From Stentor roeselii (taxonomy: Eukaryota; Ciliophora; Heterotrichea; Heterotrichida; Stentoridae), in assembly GCA_006503475.1 (NCBI GenBank), contig RSEH01000022.1, positions 153,913 through 217,912 of the forward strand: DNA of 64,000 nucleotides, in the 5' to 3' direction. The position numbers were made by a program, and so were the translations under genes. Positions 49,874 through 59,340 of the stretch are shown here, in pieces; the stretch's first letter is position 1, and every line of letters begins with the position of its first letter. The notes beneath the pieces were generated by a model. That model was not told where the DNA came from. It made no database searches and worked only from the letters and a program-made list of their open reading frames with translations.

Positions 49874-51002
49874 TATTATCAATTACAACATCTCTCGAAG
49901 TCAACTGAATTTGCGCCTTAACCAACTCAGCAAATTCTTCCTTGACACTAACCTCATCCACCCTTCTCAAAAAATTCGTACAAAGCAAATCTCCAGCAGA
50001 GGCTCTTCTTGCAGGATCATTCTGCAAACAAAGCCTAACAAACTCTTGAAAATCTTGAGAAAAATTCTCAGGAATGCGAGGTTCAGGTCCTTTATTGATT
50101 TTCGCAGCAAGTTCCACAAAATTCTTACAATTCGAATAAGGAGTCACAGCAGAGATGACTTCAAAACAAATAATTCCAAGTGACCAAATATCACAAGAAC
50201 ATTTGTACTTTCGACCATTAATAATTTCTGGAGAGTTCCACAAAGGTGACCCTGCAACTGTTTCTCTTTCATCTTTTTCTCGACATAATTGCGCGGAAAG
50301 TCCAAAATCGCCGATTTTTACATCTCCTTGAAAGTTGACGTAAATGTTTTCAGCTTTTAGGTCTCGATGAATGACGAACAAACTATGAATGAATTGAATT
50401 CCTTTTACTATTTGAAGGATTATGTAAGCCATAATAGTCTCATTGTCGCGTTGCCAATTTTGGAGAAATTGAAGTAAAGTCATGTCCATGTATTCTTGAA
50501 GTAAGGAATGCATGTTGTTGAAAAAGTATAAAGCATAACAACTTACTATGTTTGGGTTTTGGTTAATCACTGACTTGCTAAATTCTTCATAAACGACTGT
50601 TTTATTTAACTTGACTTTTATTTCTTTTAATGCGAAAATCTTTTTTTCTTCATTTTCTACTTGAAAAACGTTTGAAGTCGACCCTTCGCCCAGTTTCTTT
50701 AATTTTGTGAAAACGCTTAAAGGGTTGGATTTTATTGGCTCGATACTTGTGTTGAGGAAGTCTTGGTGCTATTTGAAAAGTACTTGTTTTAAAGTGGGAA
50801 TGTTCATGCCGAAGTACTTTGGGTAGTTTATTGTTTCAGGATTTAATTGAATGTAACAATTGTTGCAATGGCCTTTGATGGAAATACCTGAATCGAGAGA
50901 AGCCATGAAACAAGCTCCACAAAATTTTTTTTGGCAGTTAAGGCATTTTCGTTTCCTTCTGAAGACTCCGGTTATATCTTTTGAGCAGTTTCCGCATGAC
51001 AT
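49866..51002 (-). CDS. FYVE-type zinc finger fused to STE-like protein kinase, 2 exons
   Basis: Exon 1 is 51002-50784 and exon 2 is 50768-49866, with a 15-nt intron (50769-50783); 373 residues. Residues 1-50 have eight Cys in FYVE spacing (CGNC...RKRKCLNCQKKFCGAC...GHCNNC). The basic RRKRKC stands where R-HHC-R binds PI3P. From about residue 90 a kinase domain follows: LGEGSTSNVFQVE glycine loop, FALKEIKVKL, HRDLKAENIYV, IGDFGLSAQL, GSPLWNSPEI. It is STE20/NEK-like. The finger probably brings the kinase to PI3P-rich endosomes. The ATG is chosen at 51002 after tataaat; the upstream frame is open but overlaps the previous gene. Confidence 0.85.
50769..50783 (-). other. 15-nt spliceosomal intron
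   Basis: gtacttttcaaatag, A at position 10; removes an in-frame TAG between finger and kinase. Confidence 0.85.
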
Positions 51003-51039
51003 ATTTATAGGAAAAAGTGATTTATATAGAAACTTTAAA

Positions 51040-51741
51040 CTATACATCGAAGTTGATATAGTTTGATACGCTTCCACTGTTGCCAGCAATCAAAGGTAAA
51101 GGCTCAAGCGAGTTAAGAAATTCCGGCAAGAGCGGAGGTGAAGATCTTGTCTGTTCCTTCAAATCATTTTTTTGATTCTTCTTAGGATTATTATAAGGCA
51201 GATACTGAAACAATACATCATCAACATAATAATTGTAGTTAATAACCCTGGTCTTTCCCTTATTCAGCGCCTTATACATAGAATTCAGTCTTTTCACTGA
51301 CAGTCCTTCAGGTTGTCCTCGTTTCCACTCTTTATAAACAGTTCTAAAATCAAAAACTTTTTCAGAAAACTTCAACAAGAGATACTCAACATCTTCTCCT
51401 AATATTTCTTTACTAAAAACAGCAGAATTAATCAAAGCAAGACTAAGTTCATATTTCTTACTCGGCCAAACAGAACTTTCCAAGATCATTGCCCAGGCAG
51501 CGACTTCCAACTCATTTAAACAAGTTTCATTAAAGATTTGAAAAACAAGCTGCTTTAATTTCGTAATTTTTGTTTCTTCTGGGATTTTCGATGAGTTTAA
51601 AAGACTGTCTACCATCCTGAGACTTACCTGACTTGCTCCGAAACGGAAAAAGTTACTGTTTGAGTTGTAGAAGTTCTCAATGTGCTGATCTTGATTTATT
51701 AAAATAATTTTTTGTATTGACTGATCATGAGCATCGACCAT
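51040..51741 (-). CDS. unrecognised protein, paralogue of the gene at 53971
   Basis: 233 residues. It aligns with the 53971 product over about 130 residues: both have NELEV/NELEI followed by a helix, an E-W or W-Y segment, and the block NYNYYVDDVLFQYLPYN / DYNSYVDEILQYNPHM. The N-terminal AT-hook-like segment of the other copy is absent here. All-helical, no catalytic motif. Function unknown; DNA- or chromatin-linked work is possible by analogy. It leads a three-gene minus-strand group (37 nt to the next ATG). Confidence 0.68.
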   Translation of the reverse strand: MVDAHDQSIQKIILINQDQHIENFYNSNSNFFRFGASQVSLRMVDSLLNSSKIPEETKITKLKQLVFQIFNETCLNELEVAAWAMILESSVWPSKKYELSLALINSAVFSKEILGEDVEYLLLKFSEKVFDFRTVYKEWKRGQPEGLSVKRLNSMYKALNKGKTRVINYNYYVDDVLFQYLPYNNPKKNQKNDLKEQTRSSPPLLPEFLNSLEPLPLIAGNSGSVSNYINFDV

Positions 51742-52720
51742 TTTCTAGTATATTGGGAGTTAATGAGACATGGTTTTCGATTTTCTTTCAGGATTTTTTT
51801 AGTTTGTTGAAGAGATTTCAAGGATTTTAGGGAAAAGTTTGGAATTTTTAGGGATTGGTTTTTATGTTGTTGTTGGATTTATTGGTTTTTTGGGAAAGGA
51901 TTGGGGATGGGGTTTATGGGATTTTTTTAGGGTGGTAAGAGGATTTTTTTGGGTTTTTGTAGAATGGTTATTTGGGATTTTATGATTTTTATGGGATAAG
52001 GATGTGATTGTGATTGTTGAATTTATTGTTTAGGTTTTTTGTAAGGAAATGAATTAAATCGAGAAGGAATTTTAAATTGATTCTATCAGACGAGGTCAGT
52101 ACTTTTATCTATTTAAATTAATCATTAAACAATAAGGTTTAATCCACTAATAATTCTCAAACTCAACTTAAACTATTTCAAGTATTGCAATTTTTTCAAC
52201 TCTTAAAAAATTACTTCATTAAAGAATTCTTTTCTAATTAAAGATGAGTTGCAGATGAAAAATATTAATGAACTCTTGTTTTGTGATATTCAGTTTTTTT
52301 ATTCTTTGATGGAAAACTCTTTTAATCGCTCTTTTCAAAAGTTTTTCGATTGAAATAGAAATGATTTATAAAAATTACCAAAATATTACAATACAAGTAG
52401 GCTAAGGTTTACTTCATATAAATTTAAAGGAGCATGGTTACAATATTCACATTAATCAATATTTTTAAGTATATTGATTTTATTTCAAGCAAATTGCAAC
52501 ACTTCAGTTCCCAGTATTCGAAAAATAAGGAAATTTTTATTATTACTTATAACTGTGCATTATTTTTAAACTAAATCAATCAAAATCTTCCCCATTAAAC
52601 AACTTCAAAATTTTTCATACCCCATTCACCACAAATAACATCAACCTTCTCTCCTGCACCATCTAAAACCGATAAAAAATCCTCCAAACTATCAGTTAAA
52701 TTCCAATAATTCCTAAAAAA
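51742..52720. promoter_or_regulatory. 980-bp divergent region
   Basis: The left 300 bp are G/T-rich (C/A-rich as seen by the minus-strand gene), and the right 170 bp are C/A-rich. The middle is plain AT-rich. No gene supported. Confidence 0.4.
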
Positions 52721-53941
52721 ATGCAAAAAAACTCCAAAAAAATCCCTGAAGACTGGACAAAAATTCCAAACGTATCAACCAGAAGTGAATTACTAGAACA
52801 ACGTAAAAAGGCAAATCTTCCGGATATTTCCTTCGACCTCGACGGAGACGGTATCGTTAATGGCAAAGACTACTGCATAGGCAAACGATTCGACCTAGAC
52901 GGTGACGGTAAGTTAAACCCAATCGAAAAATCCAAAGCTTTAGCTGCCGTCGCTTCAGGATTCGACGATCAGTTCATATGGGGTTGCGACAGTTCAGGTA
53001 TAAACCGTTCTTTCCGCATAGTCCAAAAGCGAGGCAACGTGATTTTAAACGAAGAGTACAACGGAGTCCAAAGCACTTATCCTGTCTATCCAGTAAAAGT
53101 CTCAACTTCAGTAAAATCAAAAAGCGAGTTGCAAGAATCCCGTCAAAAAGAAATCCGTCTTCAAGGAAAGTACTACGAACAAAAAATGCATAAAGAATAT
53201 CGCATGCAAATAGTCAACCCTTACTCAACTTCTAATAATTTCACAACACCCTGCGAGACTTATGCAGTGAACCCGAGATTTCATAGCAAAGCTGAAATGA
53301 TGGAAGAAAAAAGACAACAACTTGTAAAGATTAAATAGCTGGAAGACTTGAATAACTCTTGTAATTATTCACATAAGTCACAACTTGATAGACTTCTTCT
53401 TAGAGAAAAAACTATTTATGCCTCACCTGGACTGAAAGTTAATAATTTACATGAAAAAATCAAACAGGAAAATATGCAACATTTTTCAAAGACTTTTGGA
53501 AATCGCCCACTTGGAGTACATGGACAAGAACTTCCGAAATTCGCTGAAAATTGTCAGGAGTACTGGAAAAATAAAGAAACGAAAAGATCTGACTCTAGTA
53601 AAAAACTTATTGTTGTCAAAACTGAAGAGAAAAATGGATTAAAAAGTGACAGGCCACGAAAGATAGAAATAATAAAAAAACCGACAGAAATCGAAGTTTC
53701 AGAGAATCTTCCAAGCAAAGAACATAATCGAGACTCACGATGGAGCAACTATCATTCCAAGTTTTACCAGAAGACAGGGTTTGACTGTGAAAAAGTCATC
53801 ACAAAAAGCGCTACTCCTGATGTAAACAGCCAGAAAAAAACCTCTAAACCACCAAAACTACTAATGGTTCACAGAATGATGAAAAGAGGAGGATTTTCTC
53901 CTGGAAAAGACCAGCTGATTTCAACTGGTTTCACTAGTTAA
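52721..53941 (+). CDS. EF-hand protein, probably ciliary, 2 exons
   Basis: Exons 52721-53323 and 53339-53941, joined across a 15-nt intron (53324-53338) that carries an in-frame TAG; 401 residues. Two tight calcium loops lie near residue 40-75: DLDGDGIVNGKDY and DLDGDGKLNPIEK. The rest is basic and largely unstructured, with short motifs (WGCDSSGINRSF, QEYWKNKETKRSD, RDSRWSNYHSKFYQKTG) and many Lys/Arg. The two hands are close together, an arrangement seen in several axonemal EF-hand proteins, so a calcium-responsive ciliary or cortical role is inferred. No specific family name is certain. Confidence 0.75.
53324..53338 (+). other. 15-nt spliceosomal intron
   Basis: gtaaagattaaatag, A at position 10; removes an in-frame TAG, phase 0. 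Confidence 0.85.
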
Positions 53942-53970
53942 CCAAAACATTTAATAACTCTTATCCCAAC

Positions 53971-54900
53971 ATGTCAGAACTTCCTCAAAAACGAGCAAAA
54001 CGTGGAAGACCCGCCAAAAACCCAGAAAAAAAACAAAGGCCCAGGTCAGAATCTCCCAGTTCTGCCGGAAACAATGAAAACGAAGTAAAAATCGAGAGAC
54101 CTAAATCAGGCAACAAGTTAATCGACCTTTACTACGAGATTCACAGTTTGTTCATTCGAGAAGGAATCTCTCAACAAAGCCAGCATCTTTTACGTAAAAT
54201 TTCATCAAATCCTTTAGTTCCTGAAAGTCTTAAAGGACAACCTTTACTTGTGATGTTGAATTTGAGAATACAAGAGTTTTTCATGAATGAATTAGAAATC
54301 GTTGTTCTTAGTATTTATTTGGAAAAATTCGGATGGGCTGAAAGACAACAAGACCCTGAGTCATTATTGAGACTTTTAACATATGCAGTAAAACATAACC
54401 TTTCTGAAGATATTGGAGCCATTCATGCTTATGTTGATTTGAAGTACCCGGGATTCATGGAAGACTTTCAGCCGTGGTATGATAATTTGAAACATTTGAT
54501 GAGTGTGAACCCGAAAGACTTAAATGATAAATTTAAAGAACTTAGTAAAGCTGCTGCTCTTCCTGGAGATGCGAAGATTATGGACTATAATTCTTATGTT
54601 GATGAAATTTTACAGTATAATCCACATATGCTTTATGATAAACCTACTGTTGATGAAGTTGTTAGTGACCCGGGTTGTGTTGAGTTTATTACTGCTGTTA
54701 AGAATAAAAGGAAAATTTTTAACAAGGATAATGAAGAAATTTCGAATAATTTTTTAGTCAAAGTTGAACATGTCGCTGGAAATCTTGTTGGGAACTTGAA
54801 AGAGGAAAATAATACACCTTTGGTTATTAGTCAGGCCGTTTTGGCGAAAATGGAAGCTTTTGTTGCTGGGGATGAGGAACCTGATCAAGATGAAGATTAG
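53971..54900 (+). CDS. AT-hook-containing helical protein, paralogue of the gene at 51040
   Basis: 309 residues. The N-terminus has an AT-hook-like core (KRAKRGRPAKNPEKKQRPR), so it may bind AT-rich DNA and is probably nuclear. Residues 50-215 are helical and match the 51040 product (MNELEIVVLSIYLEKFGW; DYNSYVDEILQYNPHM). The last 90 residues are acidic at the end (GDEEPDQDED). I do not recognise the family beyond this pair. It follows the EF-hand gene by 29 nt on the same strand. The two members read outward from a shared region containing the EF-hand gene and a promoter. Confidence 0.7.
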   Translation: MSELPQKRAKRGRPAKNPEKKQRPRSESPSSAGNNENEVKIERPKSGNKLIDLYYEIHSLFIREGISQQSQHLLRKISSNPLVPESLKGQPLLVMLNLRIQEFFMNELEIVVLSIYLEKFGWAERQQDPESLLRLLTYAVKHNLSEDIGAIHAYVDLKYPGFMEDFQPWYDNLKHLMSVNPKDLNDKFKELSKAAALPGDAKIMDYNSYVDEILQYNPHMLYDKPTVDEVVSDPGCVEFITAVKNKRKIFNKDNEEISNNFLVKVEHVAGNLVGNLKEENNTPLVISQAVLAKMEAFVAGDEEPDQDED

Positions 54901-55288
54901 GATTAAGATTTTATTTTTTTTTAGAAGTTAGGTATTGGTCGGGTTTAGAGGTTTTTAGGGATTGATTTCGGGTTGGGATTAATGAGGGTTTGGGATTTTT
55001 TATATTTTAGAGTTTTTTGGGAGATTTTAGGAGGGTTTTTAAGGATTTTTTTGATTTTAGATCAAGAATCTTTTGGTAAGTTTGGGATTATTAGTGATGC
55101 TAGGTTAGTTGTTGAATTTTTGTTTTACAAGGAAGATCTTAGATATCTACATGATCATGTTAAAGGGTATTGGATTTTATTGAATTATATCATTTAAAGG
55201 AAATTAAAATAGAGATCGAAAGTTGATTTTCCTATATGTAGAAGTTATTTCTTTTAACACTTTGAAGATTGAAAATGTATTAAATTAA
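54901..55288. other. 388-bp gap, G/T-rich then AT-rich
   Basis: The sequence after the stop is G/T-rich, typical 3' flank here. The last 90 bp are plain AT before the actin-like gene. No gene supported. Confidence 0.4.
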
Positions 55289-56413
55289 ATGGAATTCGAC
55301 CCAAACGAAGCCATAGTGATCGACATAGGATCTCACACAATGCGTGCAGGTGTCTCAGGTAACGACTACCCAAAAATGATAGAAGAAACCGTTGTAGGTC
55401 GTCCTCAAATCGCAGGAACCGTAACAATGGACCAAAAAGACCTGTACATCGGGCGGGACGCGATAGAAAAGCGTGACATTCTGAGTCTTTCTCATCCTGT
55501 CAAGCATTCAACAGTGCAGAACTGGGACGAAGTCGACAAAATCTTCCAACACATCTTTTTTAATCAACTTGCCGCTGATCTTACATTAAGCCGGGTGATG
55601 CTGATGGAACCGCCACTTAATAAAAGAGGAATTCGGGAAAAAACAACGGAAATCATGTTTGAAACCTTTTCAACTGCAGGATTTTATTTGGCGAATTCAA
55701 GTGTTATGAGTCTTTTCGCTACAGGAAGAACAACTGGCATTGTCATTGAAAGTGGATTGAATGAAACTTCTATTGTTCCTATTTATGAAGGATATGCTTT
55801 ACCACAGGCAACTCTTAAACTTCCGATTGGTGGTGAAGAAGTTACGAACTTTTTGATTGTTAACTTGAGAAAAGGAGGGTTGGACCTTCCGAGTAGTAAA
55901 GAATTTGAGATTGCTCAAGATATTAAAGAAAAGTATTGTTATCTGTCAACCGACTACCAACAAGAGTTAAACATGGTGGGAACCAACCCAAGCATTTCAA
56001 AAGAATGCGAATTACCCGACGGTAACAAAATAATCCTAGCCGGTGAAAGATTCAAATCGCCAGAGATTCTTTTCCAGCCTCTTCTAGTGGGTGTAGACCA
56101 AGCAGGTATCCACGAGCTTGCTTACAACGCAGCCGTGAAATGTGACCAAGACATCCGAAAGCAACTTTTCGGCAACATAATCTTAAGTGGAGGAAACACG
56201 ATATTCCCAAAAATCAAGTTAAAACTATCAAGAGACATAAAATCCTTAGCTCCAAGCAACATCGACATCAACGTAAAAGCGCCTCCAGAGCGAAAACACA
56301 TGGCATGGATCGGAGGAGCAATTTTAAGTTCATTATCAGGGTTCAAGATGTGGATTTCTCGAAGTGAATACGACGACTACGGTCCTGCAGTAGTTCATCG
56401 AAAGTGTTTTTAA
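55289..56413 (+). CDS. divergent actin-like protein
   Basis: 374 residues, the length of actin. ATP-site segments are recognisable: IVIDIGSHTMRAGVSGNDYP (phosphate loop 1; actin has GSG), GIVIESGLNETSIVPIYEGY (phosphate loop 2; Asp replaced by Glu), ILSGGNTIFP, and the C-terminal HRKCF shared with actin. The hydrophobic plug region and the NWDEVDKIFQHIF segment fit actin/ARP1. The altered GSH and ESG residues suggest changed ATP handling. It could be a ciliate-specific actin or ARP. It precedes the channel-phosphodiesterase gene by just 9 nt on the same strand. Confidence 0.85.
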   Translation: MEFDPNEAIVIDIGSHTMRAGVSGNDYPKMIEETVVGRPQIAGTVTMDQKDLYIGRDAIEKRDILSLSHPVKHSTVQNWDEVDKIFQHIFFNQLAADLTLSRVMLMEPPLNKRGIREKTTEIMFETFSTAGFYLANSSVMSLFATGRTTGIVIESGLNETSIVPIYEGYALPQATLKLPIGGEEVTNFLIVNLRKGGLDLPSSKEFEIAQDIKEKYCYLSTDYQQELNMVGTNPSISKECELPDGNKIILAGERFKSPEILFQPLLVGVDQAGIHELAYNAAVKCDQDIRKQLFGNIILSGGNTIFPKIKLKLSRDIKSLAPSNIDINVKAPPERKHMAWIGGAILSSLSGFKMWISRSEYDDYGPAVVHRKCF

Positions 56414-56422
56414 TAGTTATTA

Positions 56423-59326
56423 ATGTGGCTTCATATCTTTAGTGTCAACACAGGAGCTGTCAGGACTCCTGACTTGAAGAATCACATGATTCAAAACAAC
56501 GATTTCTTGAAACTTGCCTTTGATGATGTTTACCTTCCGAAGCACCAGAGAATTCGCTTTCCTTTGAGACTTTTGAGGTTTTTGATTTCTGTTCCGCTTA
56601 TGATGATGATGGCAGTGTCGGTGTTGAATCAACGATACGGGTACCAGCCGAAGAATTACTGTCTTTATCGCAATGAATGCATTTCTAATTGTGAAGAACT
56701 TCATTATATGGACCAGACTTGCAAGCCTTATGCCGGCAAGATCAAGTATAATGGAAATACTTATGATGAACTTTATGAGTTCAAGTATGTCAATGATGAT
56801 GACTTCACTACTTGTCGGGATTATGTCGATGATAATGAAAACTACCCCTGGACTGAAGATCATGACAGACAATGGAAGGTCCATGCATGTTTTTTGAAGT
56901 ACAGAGAAAATAACTCCAATGATGATAACTTCGAACCTGACAACAGAGAAATTTATCAGAATTTGACTGGAACGAATATAAATGACTTACTTTGTGTTGA
57001 CCCTGGAGAAACTTGTGAAGTTCCAAAATGGACTGATGAAGACTGCTCTTCAGGTACTTGTATCAGCTTTGCAGTAATCTTCGCTGCGATTTTCATTGCA
57101 AATTTAGGTCAGTATGTATTTGAAGTCTCTTGGCTTTACACTTCAAATATCAACTTCAAACCGACTGACCTTGATTTGAAAGTGAACCCGAATAGAGCTG
57201 AAAATAATTTGAATAGTGATGAAGAACCTTCTTGTGAAAAAATCATGAAAAGGTGCTTAGGGGAGTTAACTGTTGCTGGAGCGTTTCTTGTGGCTATTTT
57301 GTGTTTAATTGCGAGTTTGATTGGAGTTCATTCTTTTGGAAGGCCGAAGACTGTTTGGACTGAGTGGATTATTGCGCTGGTTTTGGATCAGGTTAAGTCT
57401 TTGATTGTTCATCCCGCTATTTGGTGGACTGTTAGTTGTCGATGTGGGACTATACCTGGAACTTTTGCGGAGTGGAAAGATGAAACTGTCATGCCTGGCG
57501 TCAACGACCAGAGCATGATGACTGAAATCCGAGGTTACTTCGCTCAAGTTCTCGAAGGTAAGTACTTCGCCTACGGTCTGATCGGTCTGGTAATTTTTTA
57601 CGCTTTTTTCGTACTTCTAAGTCTCAGCATCGACGAGTACATCAACTCCTACCAAGTAGCTGTTGACATTTTCTACTACATCGACTTATCCCTTCTAGTA
57701 GTCTTCGTGACAGAAATCATTTTAAAGTTCATCGCCTGGGGCTTCACCTACATCTTCGAGCCTTGGAACACGGTCGACGCAGTGATAGTCCTAGTCTCTT
57801 TCAGCTTCAGCGTAAATCACAACCAAGTCAAAGGAATCGCGATTTTAAGACTACTGCGACTAGTCAGGGTGTTAATCATAATGCGTCGAGTAAGTGAAAG
57901 CAAGAAAAAGCTTTTAATGCTAAAAACCCAAAATCAAAGCGTAAGTTCAAATGTGACTCGTGTTCTTGACCTACTTGAAGAAATCTCAAAGGAAAAGACC
58001 TTGACAAGGGAAAATAAAACTGACCTCTCTTGGATCATGGGGCAAATACAAAGTCGCAAACTTTACACGAAGTCGACTTCTGAAGATGATGGAGTCTTAC
58101 TCTCTGATTACGACCGTGCATGGAAGGCACTAGTCAAAATGGACTATGAAGACTTTTCAGAATTCTCTGGACTCATCGAACATAAGGTCGGAGGTGATAA
58201 AGTCTTGAAAAGGGCAAGACAAAGCTCTATTGAAATGAAGATGTTTAATGCAAGTCATCATGTTGAAAGAGTTGATCAGATTTTTCTTACTCCTTCTTTA
58301 GATCAAACTGCTTTGGAAAGGCAGAAACTTGATGAAATTTATAAAACTTTAGAAAAAGTTGATGAGTGGAGCTGGGATGTTAATAAATTTGCACAGGCTG
58401 CTGAAGGGTGGTCTTTTCCTATTCTTTGTTTGAGGCTGTTTTTGAAGTATGATATTTATAAACAGTATGAAGATCAGCTCAATTTGGATAAATGGCTGAA
58501 TTATTTAAGCGGACTTTATCAGGGGTACTTGTTTAAGAATAAATATCATAATGAGTATCATATTTTAGATACTGTTCAAGCTACTCATTATTTTTATAAA
58601 ACTGCTGGATTGGAAATGAATTTGTCGGAACTTGAGAAAATGGTTGGAATTATTGCGGCTTTTATACATGACTATGAACACCCAGGCCTGACCAACCAAT
58701 TCCTAATCCGAACAAAGCATCCAAAAGCAATCCGTTACTCAGACCTATCCCCTCTCGAAAACCACCACGTTGCAAGTGCCTTTAAACTAATGGAAGGAGA
58801 AGGTGATCGAGACTTCCTCGACTTTTTAGACGACAAAAGACTTCGACTAGTAAGAAAGATGTTGATTTACATGGTGACTCGAACAGACATGTGTTACCAT
58901 TTCGACCTTCTAAGCAGTATTCAAGGAAAGATATACGCTGAGAACTTTCCAGGAGAAGCAAATTTAGAAGACAACTTGATGATAATGACTTTTACTCTTC
59001 ATTGCGCAGATTTAAGCAAACCAGCGCGAAATTGGATCTCATATCGAACTTGGATCGACAACATGATGGAAGAGTTCACTTCTCAAGGAGCAATGGAAAA
59101 AGACCTGAACATTCCTATCAGTTCCTTCATGGACGAGGAGAATACTAATAAAGAAAGGGTCCAACTGGCTTATATTGACTTCGTAGTAAGAGACAGTATC
59201 GACATACTTAATATTTTAAGTCCTGTTACTCTTAGCAATACGATTCAAAAGGACTTAGGCGAGAATCTTAATTTGAACAGAAAAGCACTTCAGAAGAAAA
59301 TCGAAGGAGAAGTTAACTTTAGCTAA
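56423..59326 (+). CDS. voltage-sensor domain fused to cyclic-nucleotide phosphodiesterase
   Basis: 967 residues. One helix near 53-70, then a Cys-rich outside loop (80-210), further helices near 212-232, 284-302 and 314-336, then an ion-channel-like S1-S4 set at about 381-488. S4 carries spaced Arg (ILRLLRLVRVLIIMRRV). No pore helix or S5-S6 follows. Instead residues 640-965 form a class I PDE catalytic domain with HNEYH (709-713), HDYEH (749-753), ENHH, HCADLSKPARNW (860-871) and the purine-binding Gln in VQLAYIDFVV. It should hydrolyse cAMP or cGMP at a ciliary or cell membrane, perhaps set by membrane voltage. Two domains known separately; fusion function is inferred. Confidence 0.88.
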   Translation: MWLHIFSVNTGAVRTPDLKNHMIQNNDFLKLAFDDVYLPKHQRIRFPLRLLRFLISVPLMMMMAVSVLNQRYGYQPKNYCLYRNECISNCEELHYMDQTCKPYAGKIKYNGNTYDELYEFKYVNDDDFTTCRDYVDDNENYPWTEDHDRQWKVHACFLKYRENNSNDDNFEPDNREIYQNLTGTNINDLLCVDPGETCEVPKWTDEDCSSGTCISFAVIFAAIFIANLGQYVFEVSWLYTSNINFKPTDLDLKVNPNRAENNLNSDEEPSCEKIMKRCLGELTVAGAFLVAILCLIASLIGVHSFGRPKTVWTEWIIALVLDQVKSLIVHPAIWWTVSCRCGTIPGTFAEWKDETVMPGVNDQSMMTEIRGYFAQVLEGKYFAYGLIGLVIFYAFFVLLSLSIDEYINSYQVAVDIFYYIDLSLLVVFVTEIILKFIAWGFTYIFEPWNTVDAVIVLVSFSFSVNHNQVKGIAILRLLRLVRVLIIMRRVSESKKKLLMLKTQNQSVSSNVTRVLDLLEEISKEKTLTRENKTDLSWIMGQIQSRKLYTKSTSEDDGVLLSDYDRAWKALVKMDYEDFSEFSGLIEHKVGGDKVLKRARQSSIEMKMFNASHHVERVDQIFLTPSLDQTALERQKLDEIYKTLEKVDEWSWDVNKFAQAAEGWSFPILCLRLFLKYDIYKQYEDQLNLDKWLNYLSGLYQGYLFKNKYHNEYHILDTVQATHYFYKTAGLEMNLSELEKMVGIIAAFIHDYEHPGLTNQFLIRTKHPKAIRYSDLSPLENHHVASAFKLMEGEGDRDFLDFLDDKRLRLVRKMLIYMVTRTDMCYHFDLLSSIQGKIYAENFPGEANLEDNLMIMTFTLHCADLSKPARNWISYRTWIDNMMEEFTSQGAMEKDLNIPISSFMDEENTNKERVQLAYIDFVVRDSIDILNILSPVTLSNTIQKDLGENLNLNRKALQKKIEGEVNFS

Positions 59327-59340
59327 TTTAATAAGATTTA

